A stretch of DNA of 64,000 bases from Vibrio ulleungensis (GCF_016900875.1 NZ_JAFEUM010000007.1:62001-126000); one strand, 5' to 3'. Counted from the stretch's first letter, positions 47,944-59,211 are shown. Made by a program: numbers and translations. Notes: generated from the sequence alone by a model not told the origin.

Positions 47944-50730
47944 ATGACACGATACGGTTTAAGAGCGCGAGTATTAACCCTCACCCTAGCCCCAACACTC
48001 ATAGTGGGATTATTACTGAGCCTATTTTTTACCTTAAATCGTTATAACGATCTGGAAAAACAGTTAATTGACTCAGGAACCAGCATCAGTGAACCACTGG
48101 CACTGGCCAGTGAGTTGGCGCTTAACCAACAAAACCGCGAAGCAGTAAGACGCCTTATTAGCTACGCTCACCGCAAACACTCTAACGTTGTTCGTAGTAT
48201 TGCGGTGTTTGATAGTAAGCACCAATTGTTTGTTACTTCTAATTTCCATCCAAACTTTGACAGCCTTAGTTTCAGTCAAGAGGCTGAAATTCCGATGCAC
48301 AGTCAGACTGAAATGGTTAATGGACACCTTGTTATCCGCTCACCAATTCGTGCAGAGCAGCGACTAGTGCTACCGAGTGAGTCGCAAACGACTGCACCTA
48401 CGCTAGGCTACATTGCTATTGAGCTGGATCTTTCTGGATTGAGACTGCAACAGTATCAGGAAATTGTTATTGCGTTAGGCGTGATGTTGCTGGGCTTAAC
48501 GCTGTCGGGCATATTTGCCTACAGGTTGATGCAAGACGTGACGGTTCCTATTAGCCGAATGAAAAACATTGTGGATGCCATTCGACGTGGACAGTTGGAC
48601 TCTCGAATTGAGGGCACCATGCACGGTGAGCTAGATTCCCTTAAAAATGGTATCAACGCCATGGCGATCTCCTTGGCTGAGTACCACGTCGAAATGCAAC
48701 ACAGTATTGACCAAGCGACATCAGACCTTCGAGAAACCTTAGAGCAACTAGAGATTCAAAACGTTGAGCTCGATATCGCTAAAAAGCGCGCTCAAGAAGC
48801 CGCGCGAGTTAAGTCTGAGTTCTTAGCAAACATGTCACACGAACTCCGCACACCGCTCAATGGCGTAATCGGGTTTACTCGACAAATGCTCAAGACACAG
48901 CTATCTCGCAGCCAAGCCGACTACTTGCAAACCATCGAACGCTCAGCCAATAATTTGCTTAGCATTATCAACGACATATTAGATTTCTCGAAACTTGAAG
49001 CTGGGAAGCTATCTCTTGAAAATATCCCGTTTGAATTTAGAGGCAGCATTGAAGAGGTCGTCTCTTTACAAGCAACCAGCGCACACGAAAAAGGACTTGA
49101 GCTTAGCCTCACCATTGACCCAAGCATTCCGCCTAGCATCGTCGGTGATCCGCTGCGTATTCAGCAGGTTCTCACTAACTTAGTTGGCAATGCGATTAAG
49201 TTTACCGAGCGCGGCAACATTGATATTTCGGTTGAACTGAGAAATCAGTCAGACGACTCCGTTGAACTGCAATTTATGGTTCAAGATACTGGTATTGGTA
49301 TCTCAGAGCGCCAGCAGTCCGAGCTATTCCAAGCCTTTAGTCAGGGTGATGCAAGCATCTCTCGTCGCTATGGTGGTACCGGTCTTGGCCTAGTGATCAC
49401 TCAACGACTGGTGAAACAGATGGGTGGTGAGATCACACTGACCAGCCGACTTCACCAAGGTTCTAGCTTCTGGTTTACCATTGTCGTGAGCAGTAGCAAC
49501 CTCCCTGTCGATTACGTCTCTATCGAGCGACTTGCTGGGCGTAAGCTTCTGTTAATTGAGCCTAATTTGAATGTTGCTAACGCAACTAAATACCAGCTTA
49601 AGGATGTGGGAGTAACTATTGAGCATCACACACAGATGCCACAGAAATCGGATCAACTCGATCTCGTTATTTACAATTTAACCCCGAATGCACCGATTGA
49701 TCATCAACAAGAAAAACAACGCCTCATTGAAATTGCTAACGCGTCGCAGGAAATGGTTGTCGGCGTGCCAAGTACCGAACTTGCCTTTGCTGAACAGTTA
49801 AACGAAATAGACAATCTTACGCCACTCACAAAGCCATTCGCTCGTGAGCGATTACTGGAGGCACTGCTTCGACACGCGCCACCTAGCGCATTAACGACGC
49901 CAATAGAGTTGCCGTTGAGCGTATCTAAATTACCCTTGAAGGTCTTAGCTGTCGATGACAATGGCGCCAATCTAAAATTAATCACTGCATTGTTAAATGA
50001 GCTGGTGGACTCTGTCGTATCTTGCACTAATGGGCACGAATCTGTCCATGCAGCGCAGCAGCAAGCGTTTGATATTGTATTTATGGATATTCAAATGCCT
50101 GGCATGGACGGCGTTGCAGCTTGTGAAGCGATTAAAACCACGGCACTTAATAATGCGACTCCTGTGATTGCGGTTACGGCACATGCAATGTCAGGGGAGC
50201 GCGATCGTTTAATCAATGCCGGTATGGACGACTATTTAACCAAGCCCATCGATGAACAAAGATTACAGCAGTTGCTGACCGAGTGGAGCCCAATTGATGT
50301 CTCTAATGTTTTATCTGAGAGTCAGCTTGATGAGAGTGGCGCCGCGACAAAAGCGGAAGAAAGTACAGCAGAGGCTCAACACCTCGATATGATCATCGAT
50401 TGGGAGTCTGCATTGGTTCAAGCCGCGCGCAAACCAGACTTGGCAAAAGAGATGCTGCAAATGTTGGTTGAGTTGCTGCCAGAGGTTGAGCATGAGGTCA
50501 ACAATGCCCTTCAAGAGCAAGGTGATAAGCAGTTGCTGTTAGATCTTGTGCACAAGTTGCATGGAAGTTGCGCGTACAGCGGTGTACCACGCCTTAAAGG
50601 GATCTGTCATCAACTTGAGTCCGCCCTTCGTAGCGGAAGTAACATCGAAGACGTCGAACCTGAGCTGTTTGAATTGCAAGATGAAATGGAAAAAGTGAAG
50701 ATCGCTGCACCGCTTTACTTGAAAGCCTAG
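47944..50730 (+). CDS. barA: Hybrid sensor histidine kinase BarA (VarS)
   Basis: A 928-residue inner membrane tripartite kinase. Two transmembrane segments (about 10-28 and 172-190) enclose a periplasmic sensor, and a HAMP domain follows. HisKA has MSHELRTPLNG with H299, and the ATPase domain has NLVGNAIKFTERGN and GTGLGLVI. A degenerate receiver-like module (about 535-640) lacks the phospho-acceptor aspartate. The true receiver has VFMDIQMPGMDG (D715), and the C-terminal Hpt has HKLHGS (H870). It phosphorylates UvrY/VarA, which drives Csr small RNAs that antagonise CsrA. The response regulator is not in this window. Confidence 0.96.
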   Translation: MTRYGLRARVLTLTLAPTLIVGLLLSLFFTLNRYNDLEKQLIDSGTSISEPLALASELALNQQNREAVRRLISYAHRKHSNVVRSIAVFDSKHQLFVTSNFHPNFDSLSFSQEAEIPMHSQTEMVNGHLVIRSPIRAEQRLVLPSESQTTAPTLGYIAIELDLSGLRLQQYQEIVIALGVMLLGLTLSGIFAYRLMQDVTVPISRMKNIVDAIRRGQLDSRIEGTMHGELDSLKNGINAMAISLAEYHVEMQHSIDQATSDLRETLEQLEIQNVELDIAKKRAQEAARVKSEFLANMSHELRTPLNGVIGFTRQMLKTQLSRSQADYLQTIERSANNLLSIINDILDFSKLEAGKLSLENIPFEFRGSIEEVVSLQATSAHEKGLELSLTIDPSIPPSIVGDPLRIQQVLTNLVGNAIKFTERGNIDISVELRNQSDDSVELQFMVQDTGIGISERQQSELFQAFSQGDASISRRYGGTGLGLVITQRLVKQMGGEITLTSRLHQGSSFWFTIVVSSSNLPVDYVSIERLAGRKLLLIEPNLNVANATKYQLKDVGVTIEHHTQMPQKSDQLDLVIYNLTPNAPIDHQQEKQRLIEIANASQEMVVGVPSTELAFAEQLNEIDNLTPLTKPFARERLLEALLRHAPPSALTTPIELPLSVSKLPLKVLAVDDNGANLKLITALLNELVDSVVSCTNGHESVHAAQQQAFDIVFMDIQMPGMDGVAACEAIKTTALNNATPVIAVTAHAMSGERDRLINAGMDDYLTKPIDEQRLQQLLTEWSPIDVSNVLSESQLDESGAATKAEESTAEAQHLDMIIDWESALVQAARKPDLAKEMLQMLVELLPEVEHEVNNALQEQGDKQLLLDLVHKLHGSCAYSGVPRLKGICHQLESALRSGSNIEDVEPELFELQDEMEKVKIAAPLYLKA

Positions 50731-50749
50731 CATTGCTTTATAATCGGTA

Positions 50750-51130
50750 TTAAGACTCTAGTATTACCGTCGCCACGGCATAGTGGCGCTCGTCAGATAT
50801 GGAAAGGTGCACATGGTTTACACCCATTGAAGCTGCACGTTTTTGCGCTTCACCACTCAAGGCGAGAAGCGGCTTACCATACTCATCATTGCTGGTGTCG
50901 AAATCTTGAAAACTAACCCCTTTTGCTATGCCAGTCCCTAAAGCTTTCGACGCAGCTTCTTTGGCCGCAAAGCGTTTGGCTAAATACTTGGCCTGCTGCT
51001 TGGTTTGACAAAAAGTTTGCCACTCTTGCTCGGTCAGTATGCGACGGGCAAAAGGATCGCCAGTACGAGCGAGCGCTTTTTGCACTCGCTCAATCTCGGC
51101 AATGTCTGTTCCCAAGCCGAGAATGGCCAT
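50750..51130 (-). CDS. acpS: Holo-[acyl-carrier-protein] synthase
   Basis: A 126-residue enzyme that attaches 4'-phosphopantetheine from CoA to acyl carrier protein. The magnesium-binding [15 protein letters not shown] and the catalytic [16 protein letters not shown] motifs are intact. The ATG directly follows the pdxJ stop, so translation is coupled. It is last in the lepA-to-acpS run and converges with barA. Confidence 0.96.
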   Translation of the reverse strand: MAILGLGTDIAEIERVQKALARTGDPFARRILTEQEWQTFCQTKQQAKYLAKRFAAKEAASKALGTGIAKGVSFQDFDTSNDEYGKPLLALSGEAQKRAASMGVNHVHLSISDERHYAVATVILES

Positions 51131-51859
51131 TTAGCGAGCCTGATCCATGATTGCTTTCATATCGGCTACTGCTTTACTTAACCCATCAAATACCGCTCGT
51201 CCCATAATTGAGTGACCGATATTGAGTTCATAAATCTCAGGCAGTGCCGCGATAGGGCCAACATTGTGATAGGTAAGACCGTGACCCGCGTTGACGGTGA
51301 TACCAAGGTCGTCAGCATAACTGGCGCCAGCGGCGATTTTCTTCAATTCAGCTTGCGCCTGCTCTTCGCTAGTCGCTTCTGCGTAGTGGCCTGTATGAAG
51401 CTCAATAAAAGGGGCTTCACACGCTTTTGCAGCATCAATTTGAGCTTTGTCGGGGTCGATGAACAGAGACACTTTAATACCAGCATCAGACAGAGTTTTA
51501 GTTGCTGCTTTAACGCGTTCTAAGTTACCAGCAACGTCCAAGCCACCTTCAGTGGTCAACTCTTCACGCTTTTCTGGTACTAAACACACAAACTCTGGTT
51601 GAGTATCCAGCGCGATTTGCACCATTTCGTCGGTCACGGCCATCTCAAGATTCATTCGCGTCTGAATGGTTTCACGAAGAATACGTACATCACGATCTAG
51701 GATATGGCGACGATCTTCACGAAGGTGGATAGTGATGCCATCCGCACCAGCGCGCTCCGCGATTTCGGCTGCGTGTACTGGATCTGGGTATTTGGTTCCA
51801 CGAGCGTTACGTAAGGTTGCGATGTGGTCAATATTGACCCCAAGAAAAATAGGATTCAT
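51131..51859 (-). CDS. pdxJ: Pyridoxine 5'-phosphate synthase
   Basis: A 242-residue TIM-barrel enzyme that condenses 3-amino-1-hydroxyacetone phosphate with deoxyxylulose phosphate to form PNP. Family segments are [17 protein letters not shown] (about 5-21), [22 protein letters not shown] and [11 protein letters not shown]. It overlaps recO by 4 bp (ATGA) and abuts acpS. The pathway shares deoxyxylulose phosphate with the IspD/IspF route encoded elsewhere in the window. Confidence 0.96.
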   Translation of the reverse strand: MNPIFLGVNIDHIATLRNARGTKYPDPVHAAEIAERAGADGITIHLREDRRHILDRDVRILRETIQTRMNLEMAVTDEMVQIALDTQPEFVCLVPEKREELTTEGGLDVAGNLERVKAATKTLSDAGIKVSLFIDPDKAQIDAAKACEAPFIELHTGHYAEATSEEQAQAELKKIAAGASYADDLGITVNAGHGLTYHNVGPIAALPEIYELNIGHSIMGRAVFDGLSKAVADMKAIMDQAR

Positions 51860-52569
51860 TGATTTAAACTCCGTGCGCGAGGAACAAATAACTCGCGACT
51901 CTTTAATGGTTTACCGCCAAGATAAGGCTTTAACGCCATGCGTGTAAAGCGTTTAGCAGCTTTAAGTTGAGAAGGGGTAGTAAAACGCCGCTCACTAATT
52001 GCGATGAGCTCGTCACCTTTAAAGGTCATCTGATCCATTTTGATAGAGGCGATAAACCCTTTCTGCTCTCGAAAGCGATACGTCATATCGGGTTCGATAG
52101 GCTCGCCAGTTCCAGCACAATGCAAAAAATCGACGCCATAGCCCATAGCGGACAGCAAAGCTAACTCAAATCTTCGTAATGCAGGTTCGGGATTTTCGGT
52201 GGCGGCTAGCTCTGTAAGAACAAGCAAGTAATCGTGGAACAGCGCAGGAAAAGGGACTTCTTTAGCCAACACTCGCCCCAGCAACTCATTGACATACATG
52301 CCGGAATACAACGTAACTCCAGACAAAGGTAATCCGAGGCTTATGGGTTCACATTGACGCAGGGTTTTCATCGAACCTTGCCCACCCCACTTTAACAATA
52401 ATGGGGTGAAAGGTTGCAGCGCTCCTTTGAGTTGGGAGCGCTTACTACGAGCGCCTTTGGATAACAGCGTGACGCGACCATACTCTTCACTGAACACATC
52501 CAGAATCAAACTGGTTTCAGTATAAGGACGTCGGTGCAATACGAAACAGCGCTGTAATCCATCACTCAT
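51856..52569 (-). CDS. recO: DNA repair protein RecO
   Basis: A 237-residue protein that helps load RecA onto SSB-coated single-stranded DNA. The N-terminal OB fold (about 1-80) includes [20 protein letters not shown], and a helical C-terminal domain follows. The zinc-finger cysteines of some RecO proteins are not present, as in enteric RecO. It sits between era (6-bp gap) and pdxJ (4-bp overlap). Confidence 0.95.
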   Translation of the reverse strand: MSDGLQRCFVLHRRPYTETSLILDVFSEEYGRVTLLSKGARSKRSQLKGALQPFTPLLLKWGGQGSMKTLRQCEPISLGLPLSGVTLYSGMYVNELLGRVLAKEVPFPALFHDYLLVLTELAATENPEPALRRFELALLSAMGYGVDFLHCAGTGEPIEPDMTYRFREQKGFIASIKMDQMTFKGDELIAISERRFTTPSQLKAAKRFTRMALKPYLGGKPLKSRELFVPRARSLNQ

Positions 52570-52575
52570 AGGCGT

Positions 52576-53559
52576 TTAAAGGTCGTCAATGTACCCTAAA
52601 GAGCGTAATGCACGTTCGTCATCGGCCCATCCAGATTTCACTTTAACCCATGTTTCTAGGTACACCTTACGACCAAACAGCTCTTCCATATCTAAGCGTG
52701 CTTCGCGGCCAATGGTTTTGATCTTTTCGCCTTTTTTGCCAATGACCATTTTCTTCTGGCCATCACGTTCAACCAAAATTAGCGCGTTGATGTGAAACCC
52801 ATCTGTTTCTGGGTTGTAATCGAAACGCTCAATTTCAACGGTGACTGAGTAAGGCAGTTCTTCGCCCGTAAAACGCATCAACTTTTCACGGACAATTTCT
52901 GAAGCCATAAAACGCTGAGATCGATCGGTCACATACTCTTCCGGGAAGTGATGCGTGGCTTTTGGCAAATGATCACGGACGTGCTTACGCAGTACGTCGA
53001 TGTTCTTGCCTTGCTTGGCGGAAATAGGCACCACATCCACAAACTGCATTTTTTGAGACAGCTCATGCATGTGGTTCATGACGTCATTGCGGTCTTTAAC
53101 GTTATCCACCTTGTTGACACACAATACGACTGGGAAATTGGACTTAGCCAACTTCGTCAGCACCATCTGGTCATCAGCCGTCCAGTGCGTACCTTCCACA
53201 AGGAAGAACACCAAATTAACATCACTTAACGATGAATTTGCAGCTCGGTTCATTAAGCGGTTTATGGCGCGCTTTTCTTCAATGTGCAATCCAGGGGTAT
53301 CTACGTAAATCGCTTGATAATCACCCTCGGTCTCCACGCCCATAATGCGGTGGCGTGTGGTCTGAGGTTTACGCGATGTAATGGAGAGTTTTTGGCCCAA
53401 GATTTGGTTGAGCAGCGTAGATTTACCAACATTGGGTCGGCCTACAATGGCAATAAAGCCACAGTGCTGATCCTCTGGATCACTCTTTTTGGGTTCGGCT
53501 TGCTCTGCGAAGTATGCGTCGAGATCAAACTCTTGTTCGTCATCTTGGTGCTTAGACAT
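52576..53559 (-). CDS. era: GTPase Era
   Basis: A 327-residue essential GTPase for 16S rRNA maturation and 30S assembly. G1 is [12 protein letters not shown] (about 40-51), G3 is DTPGLH and G4 is NKVD. The C-terminal KH domain has [17 protein letters not shown]. About 25 residues of acidic N-terminal extension ([20 protein letters not shown]) precede the G domain compared with E. coli Era. It overlaps rnc by 8 bp, a conserved linkage. Confidence 0.97.
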   Translation of the reverse strand: MSKHQDDEQEFDLDAYFAEQAEPKKSDPEDQHCGFIAIVGRPNVGKSTLLNQILGQKLSITSRKPQTTRHRIMGVETEGDYQAIYVDTPGLHIEEKRAINRLMNRAANSSLSDVNLVFFLVEGTHWTADDQMVLTKLAKSNFPVVLCVNKVDNVKDRNDVMNHMHELSQKMQFVDVVPISAKQGKNIDVLRKHVRDHLPKATHHFPEEYVTDRSQRFMASEIVREKLMRFTGEELPYSVTVEIERFDYNPETDGFHINALILVERDGQKKMVIGKKGEKIKTIGREARLDMEELFGRKVYLETWVKVKSGWADDERALRSLGYIDDL

Positions 53560-54229
53560 GGCTTAAGCGCTCCAATGCTTGGTCAGCCGCTGCTTGTTCC
53601 GCTTTGCGTCGACTGGTTCCGATTCCTACAACTGGCTTCTCTAAGCCAGCAACAACGCACGTAACAGTAAACTGCTGGTTGTGCGCTTCACCTTTTATCT
53701 TAGTCACATCGTACTGAGGTAAAGGCATACGCTGCGCTTGCAAATGTTCTTGCAGACGCGTTTTCGGATCTTTTTGTGACACACCGGGTTGAATGGCATC
53801 TAATCGAGGTTGATACCACTTCAATACAATGCTTTGTACCTGATCGGTATCGCTATCCAAGTAGACAGCACCAATGATGGCTTCAATCGCATCTGCAAGG
53901 ATCGAGTCACGGCGGAAACCACCGCTTTTCAATTCACCTGGACCTAATTTTAAGTAATCTCCAAGCTCAAACTCACGACCAAGTTCAGCCAAAGTGTCAC
54001 CGCGAACAAGCGACGCACGCATGCGGCTCATATCGCCTTCATTCACCTTTGGGAAACGATGGTATAAGTCATCAGCAATGACAAAACTTAAAATTGAATC
54101 GCCCAGAAACTCAAGACGTTCGTTGTGTTTTCCACTGGCGCTGCGGTGTGTCAGCGCCATTTCAAGATGGTTGATATCTTTAAACTGATACCCAATCCGT
54201 CTTTCTAGTCTATCTAATGTCGAGGTCAT
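53552..54229 (-). CDS. rnc: Ribonuclease III
   Basis: A 225-residue double-strand-specific endoribonuclease that processes rRNA and regulatory RNAs. The signature [13 protein letters not shown] (about 34-46) and the second metal site [13 protein letters not shown] are intact, and the dsRNA-binding domain covers about 153-223. It overlaps era and follows lepB by 9 bp. Confidence 0.97.
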   Translation of the reverse strand: MTSTLDRLERRIGYQFKDINHLEMALTHRSASGKHNERLEFLGDSILSFVIADDLYHRFPKVNEGDMSRMRASLVRGDTLAELGREFELGDYLKLGPGELKSGGFRRDSILADAIEAIIGAVYLDSDTDQVQSIVLKWYQPRLDAIQPGVSQKDPKTRLQEHLQAQRMPLPQYDVTKIKGEAHNQQFTVTCVVAGLEKPVVGIGTSRRKAEQAAADQALERLSHV

Positions 54230-54238
54230 TTTCTCTCG

Positions 54239-55135
54239 CTAGTCTATTCCACCAATGCGGCTAAAACGAACACCCGTAGGTATCCATGACGGCAGAATAC
54301 TGTCGCCACCACGTTCAAATTCAAAGCTAATCCAAATGCCAGTTGCTTTACCGACTAAATTAGCCTCTGGTACAAAGCCCCAGTAGCGGCTGTCAGCACT
54401 GTGATCTCGGTTATCACCCATCACAAAGTACTGTCCTTCTGGCACAACCCATTGATTGGTCCCCGCTCTCGGGTAGTAGTCGCTAGTGCTATAACGACGC
54501 AATGGGTTGATTAGGATCTGGTGCTGGTTGTCATCAATTTTTTCATCCAGTTGAGCCAGTGGTACGCCATTAAGTGAGTATGGACTCTCTTTAACGTTGT
54601 TAAGCTCCAATGGATTACAGGTCGTCTCTCCCGCTTTTTTCAGACATAGCTCTTTACGAGCGTTGTAGCCAACAGTATCTCCCGGAACACCGATCACTCT
54701 CTTAATGTAGTCTATGTTCTCTTGCTTAGGGTATTTAAACACCACGATGTCGCCGCGTTCAGGTTTACCCATTTCAACCAGTTGATTACGCCAAACAGGA
54801 TCTTTTATCCCGTAAGTAAATTTTTCAACTACGATGAAGTCGCCAACGAGCAAGGTTGGCATCATCGACCCTGAAGGGATTTGAAACGGTTCATATAAAA
54901 ATGAACGTAAAACCAATACAAAACCGATGACAGGGAAAATAGAGACGCTATTTTCTATCCACCAAGGCTGGGCAAGCAGCTTGGTTTTTGTCTCTTGGTC
55001 TAACCCTGTAGTTTGAGCTTCAATTTCTTCGACTTCTGCGAGACGCTTTTTACCCCAAACCCATTTCTCTAACGCCCATACGATGCCGGTAACCAATGTA
55101 GCTATTACCAAGATCAGCGAAAATGTATTGGCCAT
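54239..55135 (-). CDS. lepB: Signal peptidase I
   Basis: A 298-residue inner membrane serine protease that removes signal peptides from exported proteins. Two N-terminal transmembrane segments (about 5-22 and 62-80) precede the catalytic serine in IPSGSMMPTLLVGD (about residue 91-93). The general-base lysine lies in NIDYIKRVIGVPGD, and box E has MGDNRDHSADSRYWG. It lies downstream of lepA with a hairpin between. Confidence 0.97.
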   Translation of the reverse strand: MANTFSLILVIATLVTGIVWALEKWVWGKKRLAEVEEIEAQTTGLDQETKTKLLAQPWWIENSVSIFPVIGFVLVLRSFLYEPFQIPSGSMMPTLLVGDFIVVEKFTYGIKDPVWRNQLVEMGKPERGDIVVFKYPKQENIDYIKRVIGVPGDTVGYNARKELCLKKAGETTCNPLELNNVKESPYSLNGVPLAQLDEKIDDNQHQILINPLRRYSTSDYYPRAGTNQWVVPEGQYFVMGDNRDHSADSRYWGFVPEANLVGKATGIWISFEFERGGDSILPSWIPTGVRFSRIGGID

Positions 55136-55170
55136 TCCAATCCCTTATTTAGCATGTTCTAAAAATACGA

Positions 55171-55198
55171 AAGTGAAAGGGCCTTCACCCTTTCACTT
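55171..55198 (-). terminator. Hairpin in the lepA-lepB gap, possible attenuator
   Basis: A perfect 11-bp stem (AAGTGAAAGGG with CCCTTTCACTT) and 6-nt loop is followed on the minus strand by CGTATTTTT. The T-run is offset, so termination may be partial, tuning lepB relative to lepA. Confidence 0.6.
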
Positions 55199-55225
55199 CC
55201 TTAGAGCGATTTAGCGGCAAAAAGT

Positions 55226-57019
55226 TTAGTCTTTGCCGACATGAAGGATCGCTAAGAACGCTTCTTGAGGCAGTTCGACATTACCGATCTGCTTCATACG
55301 TTTCTTACCTTCTTTCTGTTTCTTCAATAGCTTTTTCTTACGGCTTACGTCACCGCCATAACATTTTGCGATTACGTTCTTACGCAACTGCTTCACCGTC
55401 GAACGAGCGATGATGTGGTTACCAATAGCCGCCTGTATGGCGATGTCGAACATCTGACGAGGAATGAACTCTTTCATTTTCTCAACCAGCAATCGACCAC
55501 GAGACTGTGATTGTGCTTTGTGCGTAATAATCGCCAAGGCGTCAACACGGTCACCATTCAACATCACATCAACACGTACCATGTCCGAAGTCATGTAGTG
55601 GTGGAAATTATAATCCAATGACGCGTAGCCGCGAGACGTCGATTTGAGACGGTCGAAGAAATCGAGTACTACTTCAGCCATAGGAATATCGTAAGTGATA
55701 GCCACTTGATTGCCGTGGTACACCATATCAACCTGAATACCACGCTTCTCTACACACAAGGTGATAACGTTACCCAAGTAGTCAGATGGAACCAAAATAT
55801 TACAACGCGCTATTGGCTCACGAATTTCATTCAAATCGTTCACTGCAGGCAATTTAGCAGGGCTGTCTACATACAATATTGTGCCATCGGTTTTCTCGAC
55901 TTCATACACTACCGTAGGGGCGGTAGTAATTAGATCGAGGTCGTATTCTCGCTCTAGACGCTCTTGGACAACTTCCATGTGAAGCATACCTAAGAAACCA
56001 CAGCGGAAGCCGAAACCGAGTGCTGCGGAGTTTTCTGGCTCATAAAATAGCGACGCATCGTTCAGGCTCAATTTGCCCAGCGCATCACGAAAGTTTTCGT
56101 AATCGTCTGACGATACAGGGAACAAACCTGCATAAACCTGTGGTTTTACCTTTTTAAATCCTGGTAATGCCTCGTCACTGCCGCCTTTAGCAAGCGTCAG
56201 CGTATCGCCCACCGGTGCGCCTAAGATATCTTTGATACCACACACTACCCAGCCAACTTCGCCAGTATTTAAACCGTCTGCATCAATTTGCTTAGGCGTA
56301 AAGATACCAATGCGATCAACACCCCAAATTTGGCCGGTGCTCATCACTTTAATTTTATCGTTTTTCTTTAGTTTGCCGTTCTTAATCCGAACTAGCGACA
56401 CAACGCCTAAGTAGTTATCAAACCAAGAGTCGATGATAAGCGCTTGAAGCGGCGCATCGGGATCGCCTTCAGGAGCAGGAATCGAAGCGACAATGTTCTC
56501 TAAAACATCATCGACACCAAGACCCGTTTTTGCTGAACAGCGGGTCGCTTCCATTGCATCAATACCGACGATTTCTTCAATCTCTTCAGATACGCGCTCT
56601 GGATCGGCAGCTGGTAAGTCAATTTTATTCAGAATTGGCACAACCTCGAGATCCATTTCGATCGCGGTATAGCAATTCGCCAAGGTTTGAGCTTCAACAC
56701 CTTGACCGGCATCGACAACAAGCAAAGCGCCTTCACAGGCGGCCAGTGAACGCGATACTTCGTAAGAAAAGTCTACGTGTCCAGGGGTGTCGATGAAGTT
56801 AAGTTGATAGGTTTCACCGTCTTTGGCGTGGTAATCCAAAGTCACACTTTGAGATTTGATGGTGATCCCGCGCTCACGCTCTAGGTCCATCGAATCCAAT
56901 ACTTGAGCTTCCATCTCACGAGCACTCAGACCACCACATTCCTGGATCAAGCGATCCGAAAGTGTAGATTTACCATGGTCGATGTGGGCGATAATCGAAA
57001 AGTTACGAATGTGCTTCAT
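55226..57019 (-). CDS. lepA: Elongation factor 4 (LepA), ribosome-associated GTPase
   Basis: A 597-residue translational GTPase involved in initiation/back-translocation and 30S maturation. G1 is [14 protein letters not shown] (about 9-22), G3 is [10 protein letters not shown]4 is NKIDLP. The LepA-specific C-terminal domain ends [20 protein letters not shown] with a lysine-rich [13 protein letters not shown] stretch. The frame extends to 57103; [19 protein letters not shown] at 57019 is the conserved start, though its ribosome binding site is weak. Confidence 0.96.
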   Translation of the reverse strand: MKHIRNFSIIAHIDHGKSTLSDRLIQECGGLSAREMEAQVLDSMDLERERGITIKSQSVTLDYHAKDGETYQLNFIDTPGHVDFSYEVSRSLAACEGALLVVDAGQGVEAQTLANCYTAIEMDLEVVPILNKIDLPAADPERVSEEIEEIVGIDAMEATRCSAKTGLGVDDVLENIVASIPAPEGDPDAPLQALIIDSWFDNYLGVVSLVRIKNGKLKKNDKIKVMSTGQIWGVDRIGIFTPKQIDADGLNTGEVGWVVCGIKDILGAPVGDTLTLAKGGSDEALPGFKKVKPQVYAGLFPVSSDDYENFRDALGKLSLNDASLFYEPENSAALGFGFRCGFLGMLHMEVVQERLEREYDLDLITTAPTVVYEVEKTDGTILYVDSPAKLPAVNDLNEIREPIARCNILVPSDYLGNVITLCVEKRGIQVDMVYHGNQVAITYDIPMAEVVLDFFDRLKSTSRGYASLDYNFHHYMTSDMVRVDVMLNGDRVDALAIITHKAQSQSRGRLLVEKMKEFIPRQMFDIAIQAAIGNHIIARSTVKQLRKNVIAKCYGGDVSRKKKLLKKQKEGKKRMKQIGNVELPQEAFLAILHVGKD

Positions 57020-57148
57020 AATAGGGTGTGACAACTTCCAATAGATAAGTGAAATCAGTCCAACAAAAGGACAAATTAGTACAAGTTGCGAGATTCTACC
57101 CAAAAAATAGACGACTCGCTATCGGTTTTGGTATTGAGTGAGGTGCTT

Positions 57149-57631
57149 TTAGGGTTGATGGATTTGTATGGCTGCGCCTAACTGGCGAATTAAAGTGACT
57201 TGTTGAGAGCGTGAATGGACTGAATGTGCAAAGCCTCGCTTGAGCCACAAAAGGCTGCCAACAAAGCCTAGTGCTCCACCTAGTATAGCGGCAACTTCTC
57301 CCTGCCCCCCCATAGAGTGGTAAACAAGGTTAGCTAATACACTGCCTAACAGCATGGCTAGCAAAGGAATCAGGTACATTTTTGCAGCGTTTTTGACGAT
57401 TTCAGACTCTGGAAAGCCTATCTCAACTTGTTCGCCTACCTGCAATGGTTGGTCGGTAAACAGCGTCCACAAGTGTTCTCGGTTACCAATAACCTTGGTC
57501 ACTTGGCCCGTTGCACAGTTCGATTTGGAAGCACACCCTGAGCAGCTGCTTTGCTGTTGACACGATAACACCGCTTTAAATCCCTGTGGCTCTTTACTGA
57601 CTTCTGCCACAGTCGCTATGGCCGTCATCAT
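57149..57631 (-). CDS. rseC: SoxR-reducing / sigma-E system protein RseC
   Basis: A 160-residue inner membrane protein. A cysteine cluster near the N-terminus (CQQQSSCSGCASKSNC, about 24-39) likely holds a redox site, and two transmembrane helices lie at about 84-103 and 110-127. RseC family proteins take part in reducing SoxR and have a minor positive effect on sigma E. It overlaps rseB by 4 bp. Confidence 0.93.
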   Translation of the reverse strand: MMTAIATVAEVSKEPQGFKAVLSCQQQSSCSGCASKSNCATGQVTKVIGNREHLWTLFTDQPLQVGEQVEIGFPESEIVKNAAKMYLIPLLAMLLGSVLANLVYHSMGGQGEVAAILGGALGFVGSLLWLKRGFAHSVHSRSQQVTLIRQLGAAIQIHQP

Positions 57632-58593
57632 GGTTGCGCGACCGCTGCAAAGCTGACTGAACGGGCAATTTCATTTGCCGTTTCTGGTGGGATGTCCCCA
57701 ACAACAATCACTTCTTTGTCTCCTAGTTGCTGAGACTGGAAAGTACGTCGACCTTGACGCACTAGCTGATTGCGCAGAGTGAGGTTGTCTTGTTCAGTAA
57801 TGTACACCGAGAACTGAAAAAGCCCGTCACTAAAAATCTGGCTCTCAACCACTTTGTTGGTCAGAGGCATTCGGTAACGAGTATGGGGCTTAGCTTCAAA
57901 GCCGACAGGAACGTTATTGACGATCCAATTTGAATCACTCACACGATTATTGGGCAGCTTAAATACTGGCGGCAGTTCAACGTCTTTTAACCCAACCATT
58001 AGCTCCGCAAGCTTATCGTCAACGGTAAAAGCGACCGTTCGATATTGCTCTAGGACTTCACCGGTTCGATCCACAAGATCACCACGGATCGGTAGATAGG
58101 AGTTTTCGTCTATCCACACCACGTAAGAGTAGCGTTTTCCATCTTTAGGCACGATGCGAACCACTTGCGCAGATACTCCGGCCTCTCTTGCTCTCCCCAT
58201 AGCAACAAAGTCGTAGGCGCTCGCTAGACTGTCAATATCGACGTTCAACATTGGCATAAGTGGTGCCACCATATTGGTCGATTTGACTGAAAAAGGTTCA
58301 ATGCCAGGTTCGATGTAGCTCACTTCGCCACCACGTAGAATGACTTCTCGTACAGGGCCGCTTAAATAAATGAGTTGAGCAAATCTGTCCCCCTCTATAT
58401 CGCTAGCTTGTCGATAAAGAATGGGCTCAATGCTGTTTTTACGGATAAGAATGTACGATAGCTCGTAGTTCAGAGTTTGACTGGCTTGATTAAGTCTCTG
58501 CAACAGTGTTTCTGCTGAGGGCTCTTGAGCGTGCGCAACTGAGGTTAGCAGTGAACTCAAGAGCAATAGAATAGCTAAAAAGCGGGTTTTCAT
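57628..58593 (-). CDS. rseB: Periplasmic sigma-E regulator RseB
   Basis: A 321-residue periplasmic protein with a cleavable signal peptide (about 1-22, ending SVAHA). The large lipoprotein-like N-terminal domain and small C-terminal domain (about 215-318) bind RseA and protect it from DegS. Mislocalised LPS or outer membrane proteins relieve this. It lies 3 bp after rseA and overlaps rseC by 4 bp. Confidence 0.95.
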   Translation of the reverse strand: MKTRFLAILLLLSSLLTSVAHAQEPSAETLLQRLNQASQTLNYELSYILIRKNSIEPILYRQASDIEGDRFAQLIYLSGPVREVILRGGEVSYIEPGIEPFSVKSTNMVAPLMPMLNVDIDSLASAYDFVAMGRAREAGVSAQVVRIVPKDGKRYSYVVWIDENSYLPIRGDLVDRTGEVLEQYRTVAFTVDDKLAELMVGLKDVELPPVFKLPNNRVSDSNWIVNNVPVGFEAKPHTRYRMPLTNKVVESQIFSDGLFQFSVYITEQDNLTLRNQLVRQGRRTFQSQQLGDKEVIVVGDIPPETANEIARSVSFAAVAQP

Positions 58594-58596
58594 AGA

Positions 58597-59211
58597 TTAT
58601 TCGGTGACCACCTGCTCGCCGGAAAGGAAACGCAGTTGTAACTCATAGTCCTGCATCATTGCATTAATTTTTTGGCGTTGCTGCATCAACTCTTGTTCGG
58701 TGAGTTGTGGTTCAACGCTGCTGCGTAATGAGTCTTGAGTCAAGCTCACTGGTTCAACAGTCCCTGCAAATGGAACGGTTTGTAACACAGGTGGTTGTGT
58801 AATTGCCGCGTCTTCACCGCCAATGCCAGAATACTGCTGAACACCGACAACAACAGCCAACGACACACTGGCAGCAATCGCAACTTGACCCAGTTGAGAC
58901 AACCAAGCTGGACGACTCCAACGAGCTTGCTTAGGTGTCGGTTGCTCATCGACTTGCTGAACTGGCACAACAGATGGCCCTTCATGGAGTGCATGAGGGT
59001 TATGTGCAGGCTCTTGTTCGAGTGCAGCCGCCACAGACGCTGCGATATCCCATTGTGGATTGAGCGGTTCTTCACCTCGTAAGGTATCGCCAATCACATG
59101 GTAATTTTGCCAAGAGCGACCTAGCTGAGCATCGTTTTCAAGATCATGAATGACCTCGATATCTATGCTTTCGCCATCCATCAAAGCGGACACTTGCTCT
59201 CTGTTTGCCAT
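58597..59211 (-). CDS. rseA: Anti-sigma-E factor RseA
   Basis: A 204-residue single-pass inner membrane protein. The cytoplasmic sigma-binding domain (about 1-85) starts MANREQVSALMDGESIDIEV. One transmembrane helix lies at about 105-122 (LGQVAIAASVSLAVVVGVQQ), and the periplasmic tail is the DegS target. The frame opens at a GTG at 59220, but the ATG at 59211 has AGGTGA at good spacing. It is co-transcribed with rpoE, 90 bp downstream. Confidence 0.95.
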   Translation of the reverse strand: MANREQVSALMDGESIDIEVIHDLENDAQLGRSWQNYHVIGDTLRGEEPLNPQWDIAASVAAALEQEPAHNPHALHEGPSVVPVQQVDEQPTPKQARWSRPAWLSQLGQVAIAASVSLAVVVGVQQYSGIGGEDAAITQPPVLQTVPFAGTVEPVSLTQDSLRSSVEPQLTEQELMQQRQKINAMMQDYELQLRFLSGEQVVTE

